From: Magnetospirillum fulvum
GTDB lineage: Bacteria > Pseudomonadota > Alphaproteobacteria > Rhodospirillales > Magnetospirillaceae
DNA length: 64,000 nucleotides
Direction: 5' to 3'
NCBI RefSeq assembly: GCF_900108475.1
Contig: NZ_FNWO01000003.1
Location: 124,001 to 188,000, forward strand
In this document: piece by piece, positions 45,264-54,692 of the stretch
How the letters are laid out: each line of letters starts with the position of its first letter
Numbering within the stretch: position 1 is the first letter of the stretch
Position numbers and translations under genes: made by a program
The notes under the pieces: generated by a model
Database searches by the model: none
What the model was told of the DNA's origin: nothing
The model's input: only the letters and a program-made list of their open reading frames with translations

Positions 45264-46127
45264 TCAGGCGGTGACGCGGACATCGACGCTCATCCCGACG
45301 AAGGCATCGGGCGAGCCCTGATAGCTGCCCGAGACCGGGGTGACCTGGGCGATCTCGCGCGCGACCGCGACCGGGATCAGATTGTGGCCGCCGACGCCCC
45401 GATTGGTCGGGTCGAAGGTGATCCAGCCCGCCCCGGGAACGAAGACTTCGGCCCAGGCGTGAGTCGATCCGTTTCCCGACGATCCGATCAGGCAGCCGTC
45501 CGGGTCGAACAGGTAGCCCGAGACGACCCGCGCCCCAAAGCCTAAGCAGCGTGCCGCCTCGACGAACAAGACGGCAAAGTCGCGGCAGGCCCCGCTGCCG
45601 CATTCCAGCGTTTGCAGTGGCGTCTGGGTTCCTTCGTCGTCGCGGCTTTGATAGGCGACCCAGGCGGAAACGCCCGAGCAGAGGTCTTTTAGCAAGGACA
45701 AGGTATCGGTCGGATTGCCCAGGATGAACCCGCGCGCCCACGTCTCAACCCGTCCGGTCGGATCAAACGTCCGCGCCGTCGCCAGCGCTCCCAGGTCGAT
45801 CCAGTCCGAATCGGTGTAGAGGAAGGGATAGGAAATCGCCTCGGCCGCGATGGTGAAAATCGGGAAGGGAACCGCATGCAACTCGATCCGCAACCGGCAT
45901 TCGATCGACAAAGTCTCGGCGGGCGCGGCGAAAACGGCCATCGCAACCGCGTTGCCGAACACGTCCTCGGCCCAGGTCACGGTGGCGGCCGGGGTGGCGG
46001 TCAGGTCGATCGAGAGCAGGCGCAGGTCGCAACTCTCGCGCGGGCGCAGCATCAGCCGGTGCGGCCCGAGAACAACCGGATGTGTATAGCGATAGGTGGT
46101 GTGGTGGTGAATCTGCACTGACAGCAT
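45264..46127 (-). CDS. Transglutaminase-like protein
   Basis: A 287-residue protein with an N-terminal bacterial transglutaminase-associated domain (VQIHHHTTYRYTHPVVLGPHRLMLRPR) and a papain-like transglutaminase domain: catalytic Cys in ECGSGACRDFAVLFVEAAR, His in STHAWAEVFVPG, Asp in WITFDPTN. No signal peptide. Such proteins act as peptidases or in amide transfer and often adjoin circularly permuted ATP-grasp genes, which are absent here. Confidence 0.88.
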   Translation of the reverse strand: MLSVQIHHHTTYRYTHPVVLGPHRLMLRPRESCDLRLLSIDLTATPAATVTWAEDVFGNAVAMAVFAAPAETLSIECRLRIELHAVPFPIFTIAAEAISYPFLYTDSDWIDLGALATARTFDPTGRVETWARGFILGNPTDTLSLLKDLCSGVSAWVAYQSRDDEGTQTPLQTLECGSGACRDFAVLFVEAARCLGFGARVVSGYLFDPDGCLIGSSGNGSTHAWAEVFVPGAGWITFDPTNRGVGGHNLIPVAVAREIAQVTPVSGSYQGSPDAFVGMSVDVRVTA

Positions 46128-46221
46128 GGACCAGACCCCGCGCATTCCCGGTCGGGACGGACGTGCCCAACACCGACGGGCAGCTTACACCCACACGGCA
46201 AAGCGACCGGCCCGCATTCGA

Positions 46222-46434
46222 TTATTTCTTTGCTTTGGCCGATGGGCCGATATGGCTCATCGCGGCGGCCCGGAAGCCCTCGCCCCAGCGGTCGCGTTCG
46301 TCCCCGCTCAGATGGGGGTTTTGCCGGTCGCCCGCCGCCGCGATCTCGGCCGGGTCGTCGGCGGTGCAATCGCCACCCGCCCGCCACCCGCTGGCATAGA
46401 TGCGACTGAGTTGGAACGGGGTACTCTTGGTCAT
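46222..46434 (-). CDS. Ribosome modulation factor-like small protein
   Basis: A 70-residue protein, MTKSTPFQLSRIYASGWRAGG...NPHLSGDERDRWGEGFRAAAM, similar in layout to RMF (aromatic-x-x-G-x-x-A-G, then P, then W-x-x-G-F/W-x-x-A). RMF dimerises ribosomes in stationary phase. The spacing between halves is longer than in E. coli RMF, so the role is uncertain. Start ATG 46434 chosen over 46467 because the match begins there. Confidence 0.6.
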   Translation of the reverse strand: MTKSTPFQLSRIYASGWRAGGDCTADDPAEIAAAGDRQNPHLSGDERDRWGEGFRAAAMSHIGPSAKAKK

Positions 46435-46570
46435 GACATCCCCCTCTGCGGTGCCGGATTTAGGCAAGACGACCGGACGGCGACCGGCGTAGAGCGCGAC
46501 CGCCCGCTTTCGGAGGGGCGATCATACGCTTCGATATGGGAATGACCGGGCGAAAAGTCATCGCGGACGT

Positions 46571-47161
46571 TTATGCGCCGCCTGATTCGCCCCAGCGGCG
46601 AAGTGTGCCGCAATCCAGCCCGAACAGGTCGAGCGCCCGTCCGGCGGTGTGTTCGACCAGATCGTCAAGGCTTTGCGGGCGGGCGTAAAACCCCGGCACC
46701 GGCGGGGCGATCACCGCCCCCATTTCGGTTAAATTCAGCATCGTCCGCAGATGACCGGCATGGAGCGGGGTTTCGCGCACCATCAGGACCAGACGGCGGC
46801 GTTCCTTCAAGGTGACGTCGGCGGCCCGCGTCAGCAGCGAGGTGGTAACGCCGCTGGCGATCTCGCTCATCGTCCGGATCGAACAGGGCGCGACGATCAT
46901 CCCCAGGGTGCGGAACGATCCCGACGCCGGGGGCGCGGCGATGTTATCGACGCTATGGGCGTGGTCGGCCAGCGCCCGCACCTGATCGGCGGTCATCTCG
47001 CTTTCGTAGCCAAGAGTGATCTCGGCGGCACGGCTCATCACCAGATGGGATTCTACCCCTATCCGCCGCAGCATCTCCAGGATGCGTATACCATATATGG
47101 TACCAGAAGCGCCGCTTAACCCCACGATGAGGCGGGGTGGGGGAACGGTCAAGGCCGACAA
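46571..47161 (-). CDS. ubiX: Flavin prenyltransferase UbiX
   Basis: A 196-residue enzyme that joins dimethylallyl phosphate to FMN, making prenyl-FMN for UbiD decarboxylases in ubiquinone synthesis. IVGLSGASGTIYGIRILEML (12-31), APCSIRTMSEIASGV and RRLVLMVRETPLHAGHLRTML are the signatures. No ubiD is in the window. Confidence 0.95.
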   Translation of the reverse strand: MSALTVPPPRLIVGLSGASGTIYGIRILEMLRRIGVESHLVMSRAAEITLGYESEMTADQVRALADHAHSVDNIAAPPASGSFRTLGMIVAPCSIRTMSEIASGVTTSLLTRAADVTLKERRRLVLMVRETPLHAGHLRTMLNLTEMGAVIAPPVPGFYARPQSLDDLVEHTAGRALDLFGLDCGTLRRWGESGGA

Positions 47162-47301
47162 TCCTGCATGGGGTGGGATCTTTCCTGTAGCTTGGTGAAT
47201 AAGATTAGCCCGGCTGAAGGTTTAGGGCAATTTCCCTGCTGACAACCCCCTCGCGCGGAGCATAAGCTTTCCCGGTCACCCATCGTGAAGGGAGGGCTTT
47301 G

Positions 47302-47475
47302 ATGAGCGTTCAAAACCGTATCGAGTCCCTGAAAGCCAAGCATGCCGCGCTTGAATCCGCGATCGAAATGGAAGTCAGGCGCCCCATTCCCGACAATGCT
47401 CATCTTCACGACCTGAAACGCCGAAAACTTCTCATCAAGGATGAGATGAGCCGGATCGATTCTCCGCTCCATTAA
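47302..47475 (+). CDS. DUF465 (YdcH-family) small protein
   Basis: A 57-residue protein: MSVQNRIESLKAKHAALESAIEMEVRRPIPDNAHLHDLKRRKLLIKDEMSRID... This is the YdcH/DUF465 pattern of two charged helices with a conserved KRRKLLIKDE. GGGAGGG lies upstream of ATG 47302 and the stop is TAA at 47473. Such proteins are common in alphaproteobacteria; function unknown. Confidence 0.85.
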   Translation: MSVQNRIESLKAKHAALESAIEMEVRRPIPDNAHLHDLKRRKLLIKDEMSRIDSPLH

Positions 47476-47780
47476 TTCGACGGGCGGACCGTCCGCGGCA
47501 CCCGGCCCGGCAGGGTCGGGGGGCCATTGCGTCTGATCGAAACGGGCAGGCGGTCCGCTTTTTTCTCCCACCCTGACGGGTGGGTGTGGCCGGTGGGGCG
47601 ACCCGCTGGCTTTTGGGGACGGAACGGCATCCCATCGCGGATTTTCGCCCTCTGAACCCGCCTTTTGCAAAACCGCCCGGTTTGCGGCATCTTACCCACT
47701 CGCCCGGAGGGGGAAAGGCGTCTCCACGACCGAGGAAAAAAGACGCCGACTGGTAAAAAACAGAGAGGAACACGTTCGAC
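47476..47780. other. Intergenic region upstream of prpE
   Basis: 305 bases without a credible gene. It contains CGGTCCGCTTTTTT near 47550, with a complementary GCGGACCG 65 bases earlier, and a CCCACCC-TGAC-GGGTGGG hairpin near 47570, either of which could end the DUF465 transcript. GAGAGGAAC at 47762-47770 is the prpE ribosome site. Confidence 0.35.
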
Positions 47781-49697
47781 ATGACCAATCCGTATCAACA
47801 GGCCTTCGAAACGTCGCTGAAGGACCCGGTGGGGTTCTGGGGAGAGGCGGCGCAGGGCATTCACTGGGACAAGCCCTGGGACAAGGTTCTCGACGACAGC
47901 AAGGCACCGTTCTATCGCTGGTTCGTCGGGGCGGAGACCAACACCTGTTACAATGCCGTCGATCGTCATGTCACCGATGGACGCGCCGACCAGGCCGCGA
48001 TCATCTATGACAGCCCGGTCACCGGGACCAAGCGCACCATCACCTATGCCGAACTGCAAGATCAGGTGTCGCGTCTGGCCGGTGGTCTGGCCAGCCTGGG
48101 CGTCGGCAAGGGCGACCGTGTCCTGCTCTACATGCCGATGATCCCCGAAGCTGTGGTCGGAATGCTGGCGGTGGCGCGTCTGGGCGCGATCCATACCGTC
48201 GTGTTCGGCGGCTTCGCTCCCAGCGAATTGGCCACCCGCATCAACGATGCCGAGCCCAAGGTGATCCTGACCGCCTCGTGCGGGATCGAGGGCAGCCGGG
48301 TTCTGCCCTACAAGCCGATGCTGGATCAGGCGATCGACCTGTCCTCGCACAAGCCGGGTCATACCGTGGTGTTCCAGCGCCCGCAGATCGCGGCCGAACT
48401 GAAGCCCGGCATCGACCTCGATTGGGTCGAACTGTCCGCCGCCTCGGCCCCGCATGGCTGCGTCACGGTGCAGGCGACCGATCCGCTCTATATTCTCTAC
48501 ACCTCGGGCACCACCGGCCAGCCCAAGGGCGTCGTCCGCGACAATGGCGGCCACATGGTGGCGCTGAAATGGTCGATGAGCGCGATCTACGACATCAAGC
48601 CGGGCGAAGTGTTCTGGGCCGCGTCGGATGTCGGTTGGGTCGTCGGCCATTCCTATATCTGCTATGCTCCGCTGCTGCACGGTGCCACCACCATCGTCTA
48701 TGAAGGCAAGCCGGTCGGCACTCCCGACGCCGGGGCGTTCTGGCGGGTGATCGCCGAGCACAAGGTGTCGGCCCTGTTCACCGCGCCGACCGCCTTCCGC
48801 GCCATCAAGCGCGAAGACCCCGACGCCACTCTGCTGAAGAACTATGACCTGTCCTCGCTGCGGACGCTGTTCCTGGCGGGCGAGCGGTCCGACCCCGACA
48901 CGATCAATTGGGCTTCGTCCAATCTGAAGGTGCCGGTGATCGACCATTGGTGGCAGACCGAAACCGGCTGGGCGATCGCGGCCAATTGCATGGGCCTGCA
49001 TCAATTCCCGGTCAAGCCGGGCTCGCCGACCAAGCCGGTTCCCGGCTGGGGTCTCGAAGTGCTGGACGAAAGCCATCAGCCGTGCCCGCCGGGCAAGGTT
49101 GGCTCGCTGGTGGTGCGGCTGCCGCTGCCTCCGGGCGCGCTGGTCACCCTGTGGAACGCCGATCAGCGGTGCCACGACAGCTATTACTCCGAATTCCCCG
49201 GTTATTATAAGACCGCCGACGCCGGGTATATCGACGAGGACGGCTATGCCTACGTGATGTCGCGCACCGACGACATCATCAATGTCGCCGGTCACCGCCT
49301 GTCGACCGGCGCGATGGAAGAAGTGCTGGCCAGTCATCCCGACGTCGCCGAATGCGCCGTGATCGGCGTCGCCGATCAGTTGAAGGGGCAGTTGCCGCTG
49401 GGCTTCGTCTGCCTGAAGGCGGGCGTCACCAAGAGCCACGAGCAGGTGATCAAGGAAGTGGTCCAGTTGGTGCGCGAGCGCATCGGACCGGTCGCCGCCT
49501 TCAAGACCTGCACCGTCGTCGCCCGTCTGCCCAAGACCCGCTCGGGCAAGATTCTGCGCGGCACGATGCAGAAGATCGCCGACAACGAGGATTTCAAGAT
49601 GCCGGCGACGATCGACGATCCGGCGATCCTCGAGGAAATCGAGGAATCCCTCGAAAGCGTCGGCTATGCCAAGGCGCGCAAGGAACCCGGCCAGTAA
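47781..49697 (+). CDS. prpE: Propionyl-CoA synthetase (acetyl-CoA synthetase family)
   Basis: A 638-residue AMP-forming acyl-CoA synthetase. TCYNAVDRHV near residue 55 is typical of PrpE. The adenylate motifs are YILYTSGTTGQPKGVVRD (about 235), WWQTETGW (about 394) and the late YVMSRTDDIINVAGHRLS; KTRSGKILR holds the catalytic lysine. It probably activates propionate or acetate for photoheterotrophic growth. It is followed by its own terminator. Confidence 0.9.
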   Translation: MTNPYQQAFETSLKDPVGFWGEAAQGIHWDKPWDKVLDDSKAPFYRWFVGAETNTCYNAVDRHVTDGRADQAAIIYDSPVTGTKRTITYAELQDQVSRLAGGLASLGVGKGDRVLLYMPMIPEAVVGMLAVARLGAIHTVVFGGFAPSELATRINDAEPKVILTASCGIEGSRVLPYKPMLDQAIDLSSHKPGHTVVFQRPQIAAELKPGIDLDWVELSAASAPHGCVTVQATDPLYILYTSGTTGQPKGVVRDNGGHMVALKWSMSAIYDIKPGEVFWAASDVGWVVGHSYICYAPLLHGATTIVYEGKPVGTPDAGAFWRVIAEHKVSALFTAPTAFRAIKREDPDATLLKNYDLSSLRTLFLAGERSDPDTINWASSNLKVPVIDHWWQTETGWAIAANCMGLHQFPVKPGSPTKPVPGWGLEVLDESHQPCPPGKVGSLVVRLPLPPGALVTLWNADQRCHDSYYSEFPGYYKTADAGYIDEDGYAYVMSRTDDIINVAGHRLSTGAMEEVLASHPDVAECAVIGVADQLKGQLPLGFVCLKAGVTKSHEQVIKEVVQLVRERIGPVAAFKTCTVVARLPKTRSGKILRGTMQKIADNEDFKMPATIDDPAILEEIEESLESVGYAKARKEPGQ

Positions 49698-49718
49698 AAC
49701 CGGCTTGGTGGACTGGGA

Positions 49719-49747
49719 ACCGGGGGCGTTCGCGCCCCCGGTTTTTT
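49719..49747 (+). terminator. prpE terminator
   Basis: CCGGGGGCG-TTCG-CGCCCCCGG followed by six T, 22 bases after the prpE stop. Confidence 0.92.
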
Positions 49748-49779
49748 ATGGCGTGACGAAGACGGGAAGGACGCGGGAC

Positions 49780-50556
49780 ATGACGGAGACGAGGGAAGAG
49801 ACGCGGCCGGACCCGGCCCGGCCCGATGGCATCGCCGCCACCGGGCTGGTGGTGTCGGGATCGGGGGCCGGGCTGCTCGCCATTCTGTCGCTAGGCGGCT
49901 ATGGTGGTCTCGACGCCGGGGCGGGGCTGGTGCTGCCCGGTCTGGCTCTGGTCGGACTGGGCCTCTTGGCGATGTGGCTGCGGCCCGCTTTGTCGGCCGA
50001 GGGAGAGACGTGGCGGCGGGTCGCCGCGATTGCGGCGCTGGTGCTGTTTCCGCTGTGCGGGGCGGCGTTAGGCTGGCCCGACCTGATCCGGCTGGTGTGG
50101 CTGCCCGCCCTGGTGGTTCTTTATGCCCAGGCCCGCCGGATCGAGGCGGTCCGCGCGATCCCGGCCTGGTCGGCGCCGCTGCATCTGCCGCTGCTGTTGA
50201 CCAGCGCGTTCGCCGAGGGAAGCGGCCTGCTGCTTCTGCTGGCCCCGCTGACGATGGCCGGGGGGGCGCCGGACTGGACCGCCGGGCTGATGATCGCCCT
50301 GGTGGCAGCGCGGTTGCTGGTGTGGATGGCCTATCGTCGCCGTCTGACCGGCGAGACCGTTCCGGCGGCAACCGCCGTCGTGTTGTTGGCCTTTTCCACC
50401 CCCTTTACCCTGGGGGGCAATGTCATTCCGCTCGCTTTGTCGATCGTGGCGGGGATGATGCCGGACCTGGCTCCGTCGGCGCTGGCGGCGGCCGGTCTGG
50501 CGGTCGTGGCGGGGGGATGGGCGCTCCGGCTGGTGATCCTAACGCGGGCAACCTAA
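49780..50556 (+). CDS. Multi-pass membrane protein, possibly DmsC-like anchor
   Basis: A 258-residue protein with about eight hydrophobic segments and few charges. The pattern VVLYAQARRIEAVRAIPAWSAPLHLPLLL and TFTLGG-type loops loosely resembles DmsC, the membrane anchor of DMSO-reductase-type enzymes, but no catalytic or Fe-S subunit is adjacent. I cannot assign a function. ATG 49780 precedes a short charged head; the upstream frame overlaps the prpE terminator. Confidence 0.5.
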   Translation: MTETREETRPDPARPDGIAATGLVVSGSGAGLLAILSLGGYGGLDAGAGLVLPGLALVGLGLLAMWLRPALSAEGETWRRVAAIAALVLFPLCGAALGWPDLIRLVWLPALVVLYAQARRIEAVRAIPAWSAPLHLPLLLTSAFAEGSGLLLLLAPLTMAGGAPDWTAGLMIALVAARLLVWMAYRRRLTGETVPAATAVVLLAFSTPFTLGGNVIPLALSIVAGMMPDLAPSALAAAGLAVVAGGWALRLVILTRAT

Positions 50557-50741
50557 ACGCACTAAGTGCCGCCTTCGCCCTATTGCTGGTTGAGACCGGC
50601 GATAGGGCGAGCAATGGTGACCGAAATTATACTGTGGTGTAAGATTCCAGCTTGTCTTTGCAGCCGAATCGGGGGATGTCTTCCCCCTTGAAACCGGGTG
50701 GCCCAGGCGCATCCGGGGTTGGTCGCGAGGGAGAGTCGGGA

Positions 50742-52061
50742 ATGTCGGCAGTCGGTGCCGCGCCGTTCTATTTTGCGCCGGAGATCGAGCGTCTCGACCG
50801 CTCGGCCCTGCGCCGCTTGCAGTTTGAACGGCTGAAAGAAACGCTGGGCCGCGCCTATGCCTGCGTTCCTCATCATCGTCAGGCGTTTGACCGGGCCGGG
50901 GTGCGGCCCGAGGATTTGTCCCGGCTGGAGGACATCACCCGCTTCCCCTTCACGGTGAAGACGGACCTGCGCGACACCTATCCTTTTGGTCTGTTCGCCG
51001 TCCCGCGCGAGCAGGTGGCCCGGCTGCATGCCAGTTCCGGCACCACCGGACGGCCCACCGTCGTCGGCTATACCGCCGACGATCTCGATTCGTGGGCCGA
51101 TCTGATCGCCCGCTCGCTGGCCTGTGCCGGGGGACGGCCCGGTGACGTGATGCACAACGCGCTCGGTTATGGCCTGTTCACCGGTGGGCTGGGCTTCCAT
51201 TACGGGGCCGAGCGGCTGGGCTGCACCGTGGTGCCGATGTCGGGCGGTCAGACCGAGAAGCAGATTCGGCTGATCTGCGATTTCGGCGCGACGATCCTGA
51301 ATGCGACTCCGTCCTATGCCCTCAATCTGGCCGAGTCGGCCGAGCGGATGGGGGTCGATCTTGCCGCGGGTAGCCTGCGGGTCGGTGTGTTCGGGGCCGA
51401 GCCGTGGTCCGAGACGATGCGCGGCGAGCTTGACCGTCGCCTTGGCATCCGCTCGATTGATTCCTATGGCCTGTCCGAGGTGATGGGGCCGGGCGTGGCG
51501 ATGGAATGCGGCCAGCGCAACGGCATGCATGCCTGGGAAGATCATTTCCTGTTCGAAGTGATCGATCCGGAAACGCTGGAGCCGGTGCCGATGGGGCAAC
51601 CGGGCGAATTGGTCATCACCACCCTGACCAAGCAGGCTTTGCCGATGGTGCGCTATCGCACCCGCGACATCTCGATGATCACCGACGAGCCCTGTCCCTG
51701 CGGCCGCACCCATCTGCGGATCCTGCGGGTGACCGGGCGCAACGACGACATGTTGATTATCCGCGGCGTCAACGTCTATCCTAGCCAGATCGAAGCGGTG
51801 TTGCTCGGTCTGCCTGGGGTTGCGCCGCATTACCAATTGATTCTGTCCCGCCAGGGCTGGCTTGACCATCTGACCGTCGAGGTGGAGACCGTTTCTCCGT
51901 CAAGCGAAGAAGATCGGGTCCGGCTCGCCAATCAGGTTCGCCACCACGTCAAATCGACCATCGGCGTGTCGTGCGAAGCTCTGGTCCGCTTGCCTGGGCA
52001 ATTGCCCCGCTCGGAAGGCAAGGCGGTGCGGGTACGGGATCTGCGTAAGGAAGGGGCGTAG
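50742..52061 (+). CDS. paaK: Phenylacetate-CoA ligase
   Basis: A 439-residue AMP-forming ligase activating phenylacetate (or a related aryl acid) with CoA. FPFTVKTDLRDTYPFGLFAVP, the AMP loop HASSGTTGRPTVVGYT, SYGLSEVMGPGVAMEC, and the C-terminal GRNDDMLIIRGVNVYPSQIE are diagnostic of PaaK. The rest of the paa pathway is not here, so it may serve anaerobic or indolepyruvate-derived phenylacetate. GGGAGAG precedes ATG 50742; the ORF is open 90 bases further. Confidence 0.93.
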   Translation: MSAVGAAPFYFAPEIERLDRSALRRLQFERLKETLGRAYACVPHHRQAFDRAGVRPEDLSRLEDITRFPFTVKTDLRDTYPFGLFAVPREQVARLHASSGTTGRPTVVGYTADDLDSWADLIARSLACAGGRPGDVMHNALGYGLFTGGLGFHYGAERLGCTVVPMSGGQTEKQIRLICDFGATILNATPSYALNLAESAERMGVDLAAGSLRVGVFGAEPWSETMRGELDRRLGIRSIDSYGLSEVMGPGVAMECGQRNGMHAWEDHFLFEVIDPETLEPVPMGQPGELVITTLTKQALPMVRYRTRDISMITDEPCPCGRTHLRILRVTGRNDDMLIIRGVNVYPSQIEAVLLGLPGVAPHYQLILSRQGWLDHLTVEVETVSPSSEEDRVRLANQVRHHVKSTIGVSCEALVRLPGQLPRSEGKAVRVRDLRKEGA

Positions 52062-52142
52062 CTTTCGGCGGGTTCGGGGGGACCTCGCCGTGCACGCGCC
52101 CCGGCCCCCATCCCCGGACGGCTTCTGCCGTTCGGGGGTGGG

Positions 52143-53393
52143 TCAGTTTCCCCCCTGATTTCTTCGTTCCGACCGCAGCCAGGCGGCGGCACCCAGACCG
52201 GCAGCGCGGCCGCTGGCGAAACAGCCGGTGAGCAGATAGCCCCCGGTCGGCGCTTCCCAATCGAGCATTTCTCCGGCCACGAACACGCCGGGCAAGCGGC
52301 GCAGCATTAAATGCTCGTCCAATTCCTCGAAACAGAGTCCTCCGGCGGTCGAGATCGCTTCGGCCAGCGGGCGCGGCCGCACCAGCGCCAAGGGGACAGC
52401 CTTGATCGCGGCAGCCAGGGCGGCGGGATCGTCGAGATCGGCGGGCGGGACGATTTCGCGCAGCAGCATCAGCGCGTTGGACTCAAGCGGCAGGGCCTTG
52501 CGCAGGAAGGTCGAGAGCGAGCGCGACCCGCGTGGACGCCGCAATGCCGCCTCGATCCGCTCGCGGCTCCAATCCGGCATCAAATCGAGGGTGGGGCGGG
52601 CGATCCCGTCTTGGGCGATCCTGTCGCGGAGCGGGGCGGCGAGGGCATAGACCAATCCGCCTTCGATCCCGGTCGCGGTCAGGGTCAACTCGCCGCGCCG
52701 GACCAACGCGCCGAAGCGAAGCTCGACGGTGGCAAGTCTGGTTCCGGCGCAGCGCTCGGCAAAGAGCGGACTCCAATCGAGATCGAAACCGCAATTGGCC
52801 GGGCGGAGTGGCGCAATGGCAAGGCCGCGCGCCGCCAGCGGTTCGACCCAGGCCCCGTCCGAGCCCAAGTGCGGCCAGGATGCTCCCCCCAGCGCCAGCA
52901 CCACAACCGACGCCGGGACGGAGACGAGTCCATCGGGCGTGGCGAAGCGAAGCGCGCCGCTGTCGTCCCAGCCCTGCCAGCGGTGGCGGGCGTGAAAGGT
53001 GACGCCTGCCGCCTTTAACCGGCGCAGCCACGCCCGCAACAGCGGTGCCGCCTTCATTTCGGCGGGAAACACCCGGCCGGAACTGCCGACGATGGTTTCG
53101 ATCCCCAATCCTTCGGCCCAGGCGCGCAACGCGGCCGGTCCAAATCCCTCCAGCAGCGGGGCGAAGCGGTCGGCCCGCGCGCCGTAACGCCCCAAAAAGC
53201 GCTCGGCCGGTTCGGTGTGGGTGAGGTTCAGTCCGCCCTTGCCCGCCAGCAGAAATTTGCGGCCGGGCGAGGGCATCGCGTCGAACAGCGCGACCGTCTG
53301 CCCCTGGGCAACCAGGGTCTCGGCCGCCATCAATCCGGCCGGGCCGCCGCCGATCACGATCGCCGGAATGGCGCGATTATCCGTTTCCATCAT
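52143..53393 (-). CDS. HI0933/BaiN-family FAD-dependent oxidoreductase
   Basis: A 416-residue flavoprotein. FAD-binding VIGGGPAGLMAAETL (13-27), GRKFLLAGKGGLNLTH (44-59), GRVFPAEMKAAPLL, VVLALGGASWP, and the C-terminal FVAGEMLDWEAPTGGYLLTGCFASGRAAG. This matches the TIGR03862 branch related to BaiN. Substrate unknown. It is convergent with paaK. Confidence 0.9.
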   Translation of the reverse strand: MMETDNRAIPAIVIGGGPAGLMAAETLVAQGQTVALFDAMPSPGRKFLLAGKGGLNLTHTEPAERFLGRYGARADRFAPLLEGFGPAALRAWAEGLGIETIVGSSGRVFPAEMKAAPLLRAWLRRLKAAGVTFHARHRWQGWDDSGALRFATPDGLVSVPASVVVLALGGASWPHLGSDGAWVEPLAARGLAIAPLRPANCGFDLDWSPLFAERCAGTRLATVELRFGALVRRGELTLTATGIEGGLVYALAAPLRDRIAQDGIARPTLDLMPDWSRERIEAALRRPRGSRSLSTFLRKALPLESNALMLLREIVPPADLDDPAALAAAIKAVPLALVRPRPLAEAISTAGGLCFEELDEHLMLRRLPGVFVAGEMLDWEAPTGGYLLTGCFASGRAAGLGAAAWLRSERRNQGGN

Positions 53394-53436
53394 GGCGATG
53401 ACTCGACAGGAGCAGGGACGGCGGAGGAGCGGGCGC

Positions 53437-54525
53437 TTACAATCCGACGATGTCGGAGAGACGGCGCAGGCCCTCCAGGCTGGCTCCCAGCAAGGCGATC
53501 ACTCCGGCCAGCATCAGCAGCAGGAATACCGCCAGCGACAGCCGGTTGTCGATGAAGAAGTGGATCACCCCCAGATGCCAGCGTTCGGCCAGGGTGCGGT
53601 CGCCGTACAGCAACCGGTCCAACTGGCTTTTGCGCTGGCGCAGACCGGCGGCAGTGGTGGGGCCGGTGGCTGCGGCAAGGTCGCCCCGCCAATGCAGCAG
53701 GCGGTCGAGGGCGACGTCGCGGGCGGGGCGGGGCGCAACGGTTTCGCCCGCCTTGGCGGCGATCGCGGTGTGGCGGTCGAGAAACTCCTCGGTGAAATCG
53801 AGGTGGGATTGCGCGGCGGCGGAGCGGGGCGCATAGACGCAGACCGGCAAACCGGCGGTGGCGGCCTCGATCACCATATTGTCGCGGGGAATCTGGCTGC
53901 GATAGACGGTGCCGCCCAGGCGCGAGCGGATCAGGTCGCCGATCCGGCGGGCGGTCTTGTTGCGGTCGTGAATGGTGAACAGAACGCCCTGGAGCAGCAG
54001 CGACTTGTTCAACCCTTCCTGGACGTATTTGATCGAGGGCAGGGTCCGCAACAGCCCATCATTGGCGTAGGGCGTCGCCGTGACCGGGATAACGACGGCA
54101 TGGGCGGCGGCCAGCGCGTTGATCGGCAGAATACCGAGGGCGGGCGGGCAATCAATCACGACGTAATCGCAATCGAGCTTGGCATTGGCAAGAATGGCGC
54201 TCAGCGTCCGTTGCGAGTTCTGAAGCTCGGACAGCTTGATCTCGATTCCGGCGAGGCTGTAGGTCGAAGGCAACACCCGGACCCCGTCGAAGGGGGTGTC
54301 GCGGATCACGCTTTCGACCGGAGCGTGGTTGATGAACAGGTCGTAGACCCCTTCGCGGGTCTTGGGGTCGATCCCCAGGCTTTTGGTCGAATCGCCCTGG
54401 GAATCCAGGTCGATGACGATGACCGATTTCCCAAACGCGGCCAAGCAGACGGCAAGGTTAGTGCTGGTGGTGGTCTTGGAAATACCGCCCTTTTGGTTGA
54501 ATAAGGCGACGATATACGGTCTCAT
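53437..54525 (-). CDS. ParA/Soj-type ATPase with C-terminal membrane helix
   Basis: A 362-residue protein. Residues 1-250 are a ParA ATPase: deviant Walker A QKGGISKTTT (11-20, with Ser16 where Gly is usual), VIDLDSQGDSTKSLG, DYVVIDCPPALG and PVTATPYANDGL. After about 270 the chain is helical and charged, and residues 330-346 form a hydrophobic helix (AVFLLLMLAGVIALLGA) with a short tail. ParA proteins are normally soluble. No parB neighbour. The upstream frame adds 32 residues; ATG 54525 gives the family start. Confidence 0.85.
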   Translation of the reverse strand: MRPYIVALFNQKGGISKTTTSTNLAVCLAAFGKSVIVIDLDSQGDSTKSLGIDPKTREGVYDLFINHAPVESVIRDTPFDGVRVLPSTYSLAGIEIKLSELQNSQRTLSAILANAKLDCDYVVIDCPPALGILPINALAAAHAVVIPVTATPYANDGLLRTLPSIKYVQEGLNKSLLLQGVLFTIHDRNKTARRIGDLIRSRLGGTVYRSQIPRDNMVIEAATAGLPVCVYAPRSAAAQSHLDFTEEFLDRHTAIAAKAGETVAPRPARDVALDRLLHWRGDLAAATGPTTAAGLRQRKSQLDRLLYGDRTLAERWHLGVIHFFIDNRLSLAVFLLLMLAGVIALLGASLEGLRRLSDIVGL

Positions 54526-54692
54526 GTTCGCCTGTCGTCGAACAGGTGGCGGGGGTGGATCGCGAAACGAGACCTGAGCATTTCCTGTAAATCCCCCAAA
54601 GACGCTCTTTGAAACCGGCAACGCACCACTTATGACCTAAGCATAGATAAAGGCAGCTTGCAACCGAAGAGGTCGATAACCCTGCTCCCGCC

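Noticed and set aside
47472-49439. 655-codon minus-strand open frame
   Set aside because: Antisense shadow of prpE with low-complexity composition.
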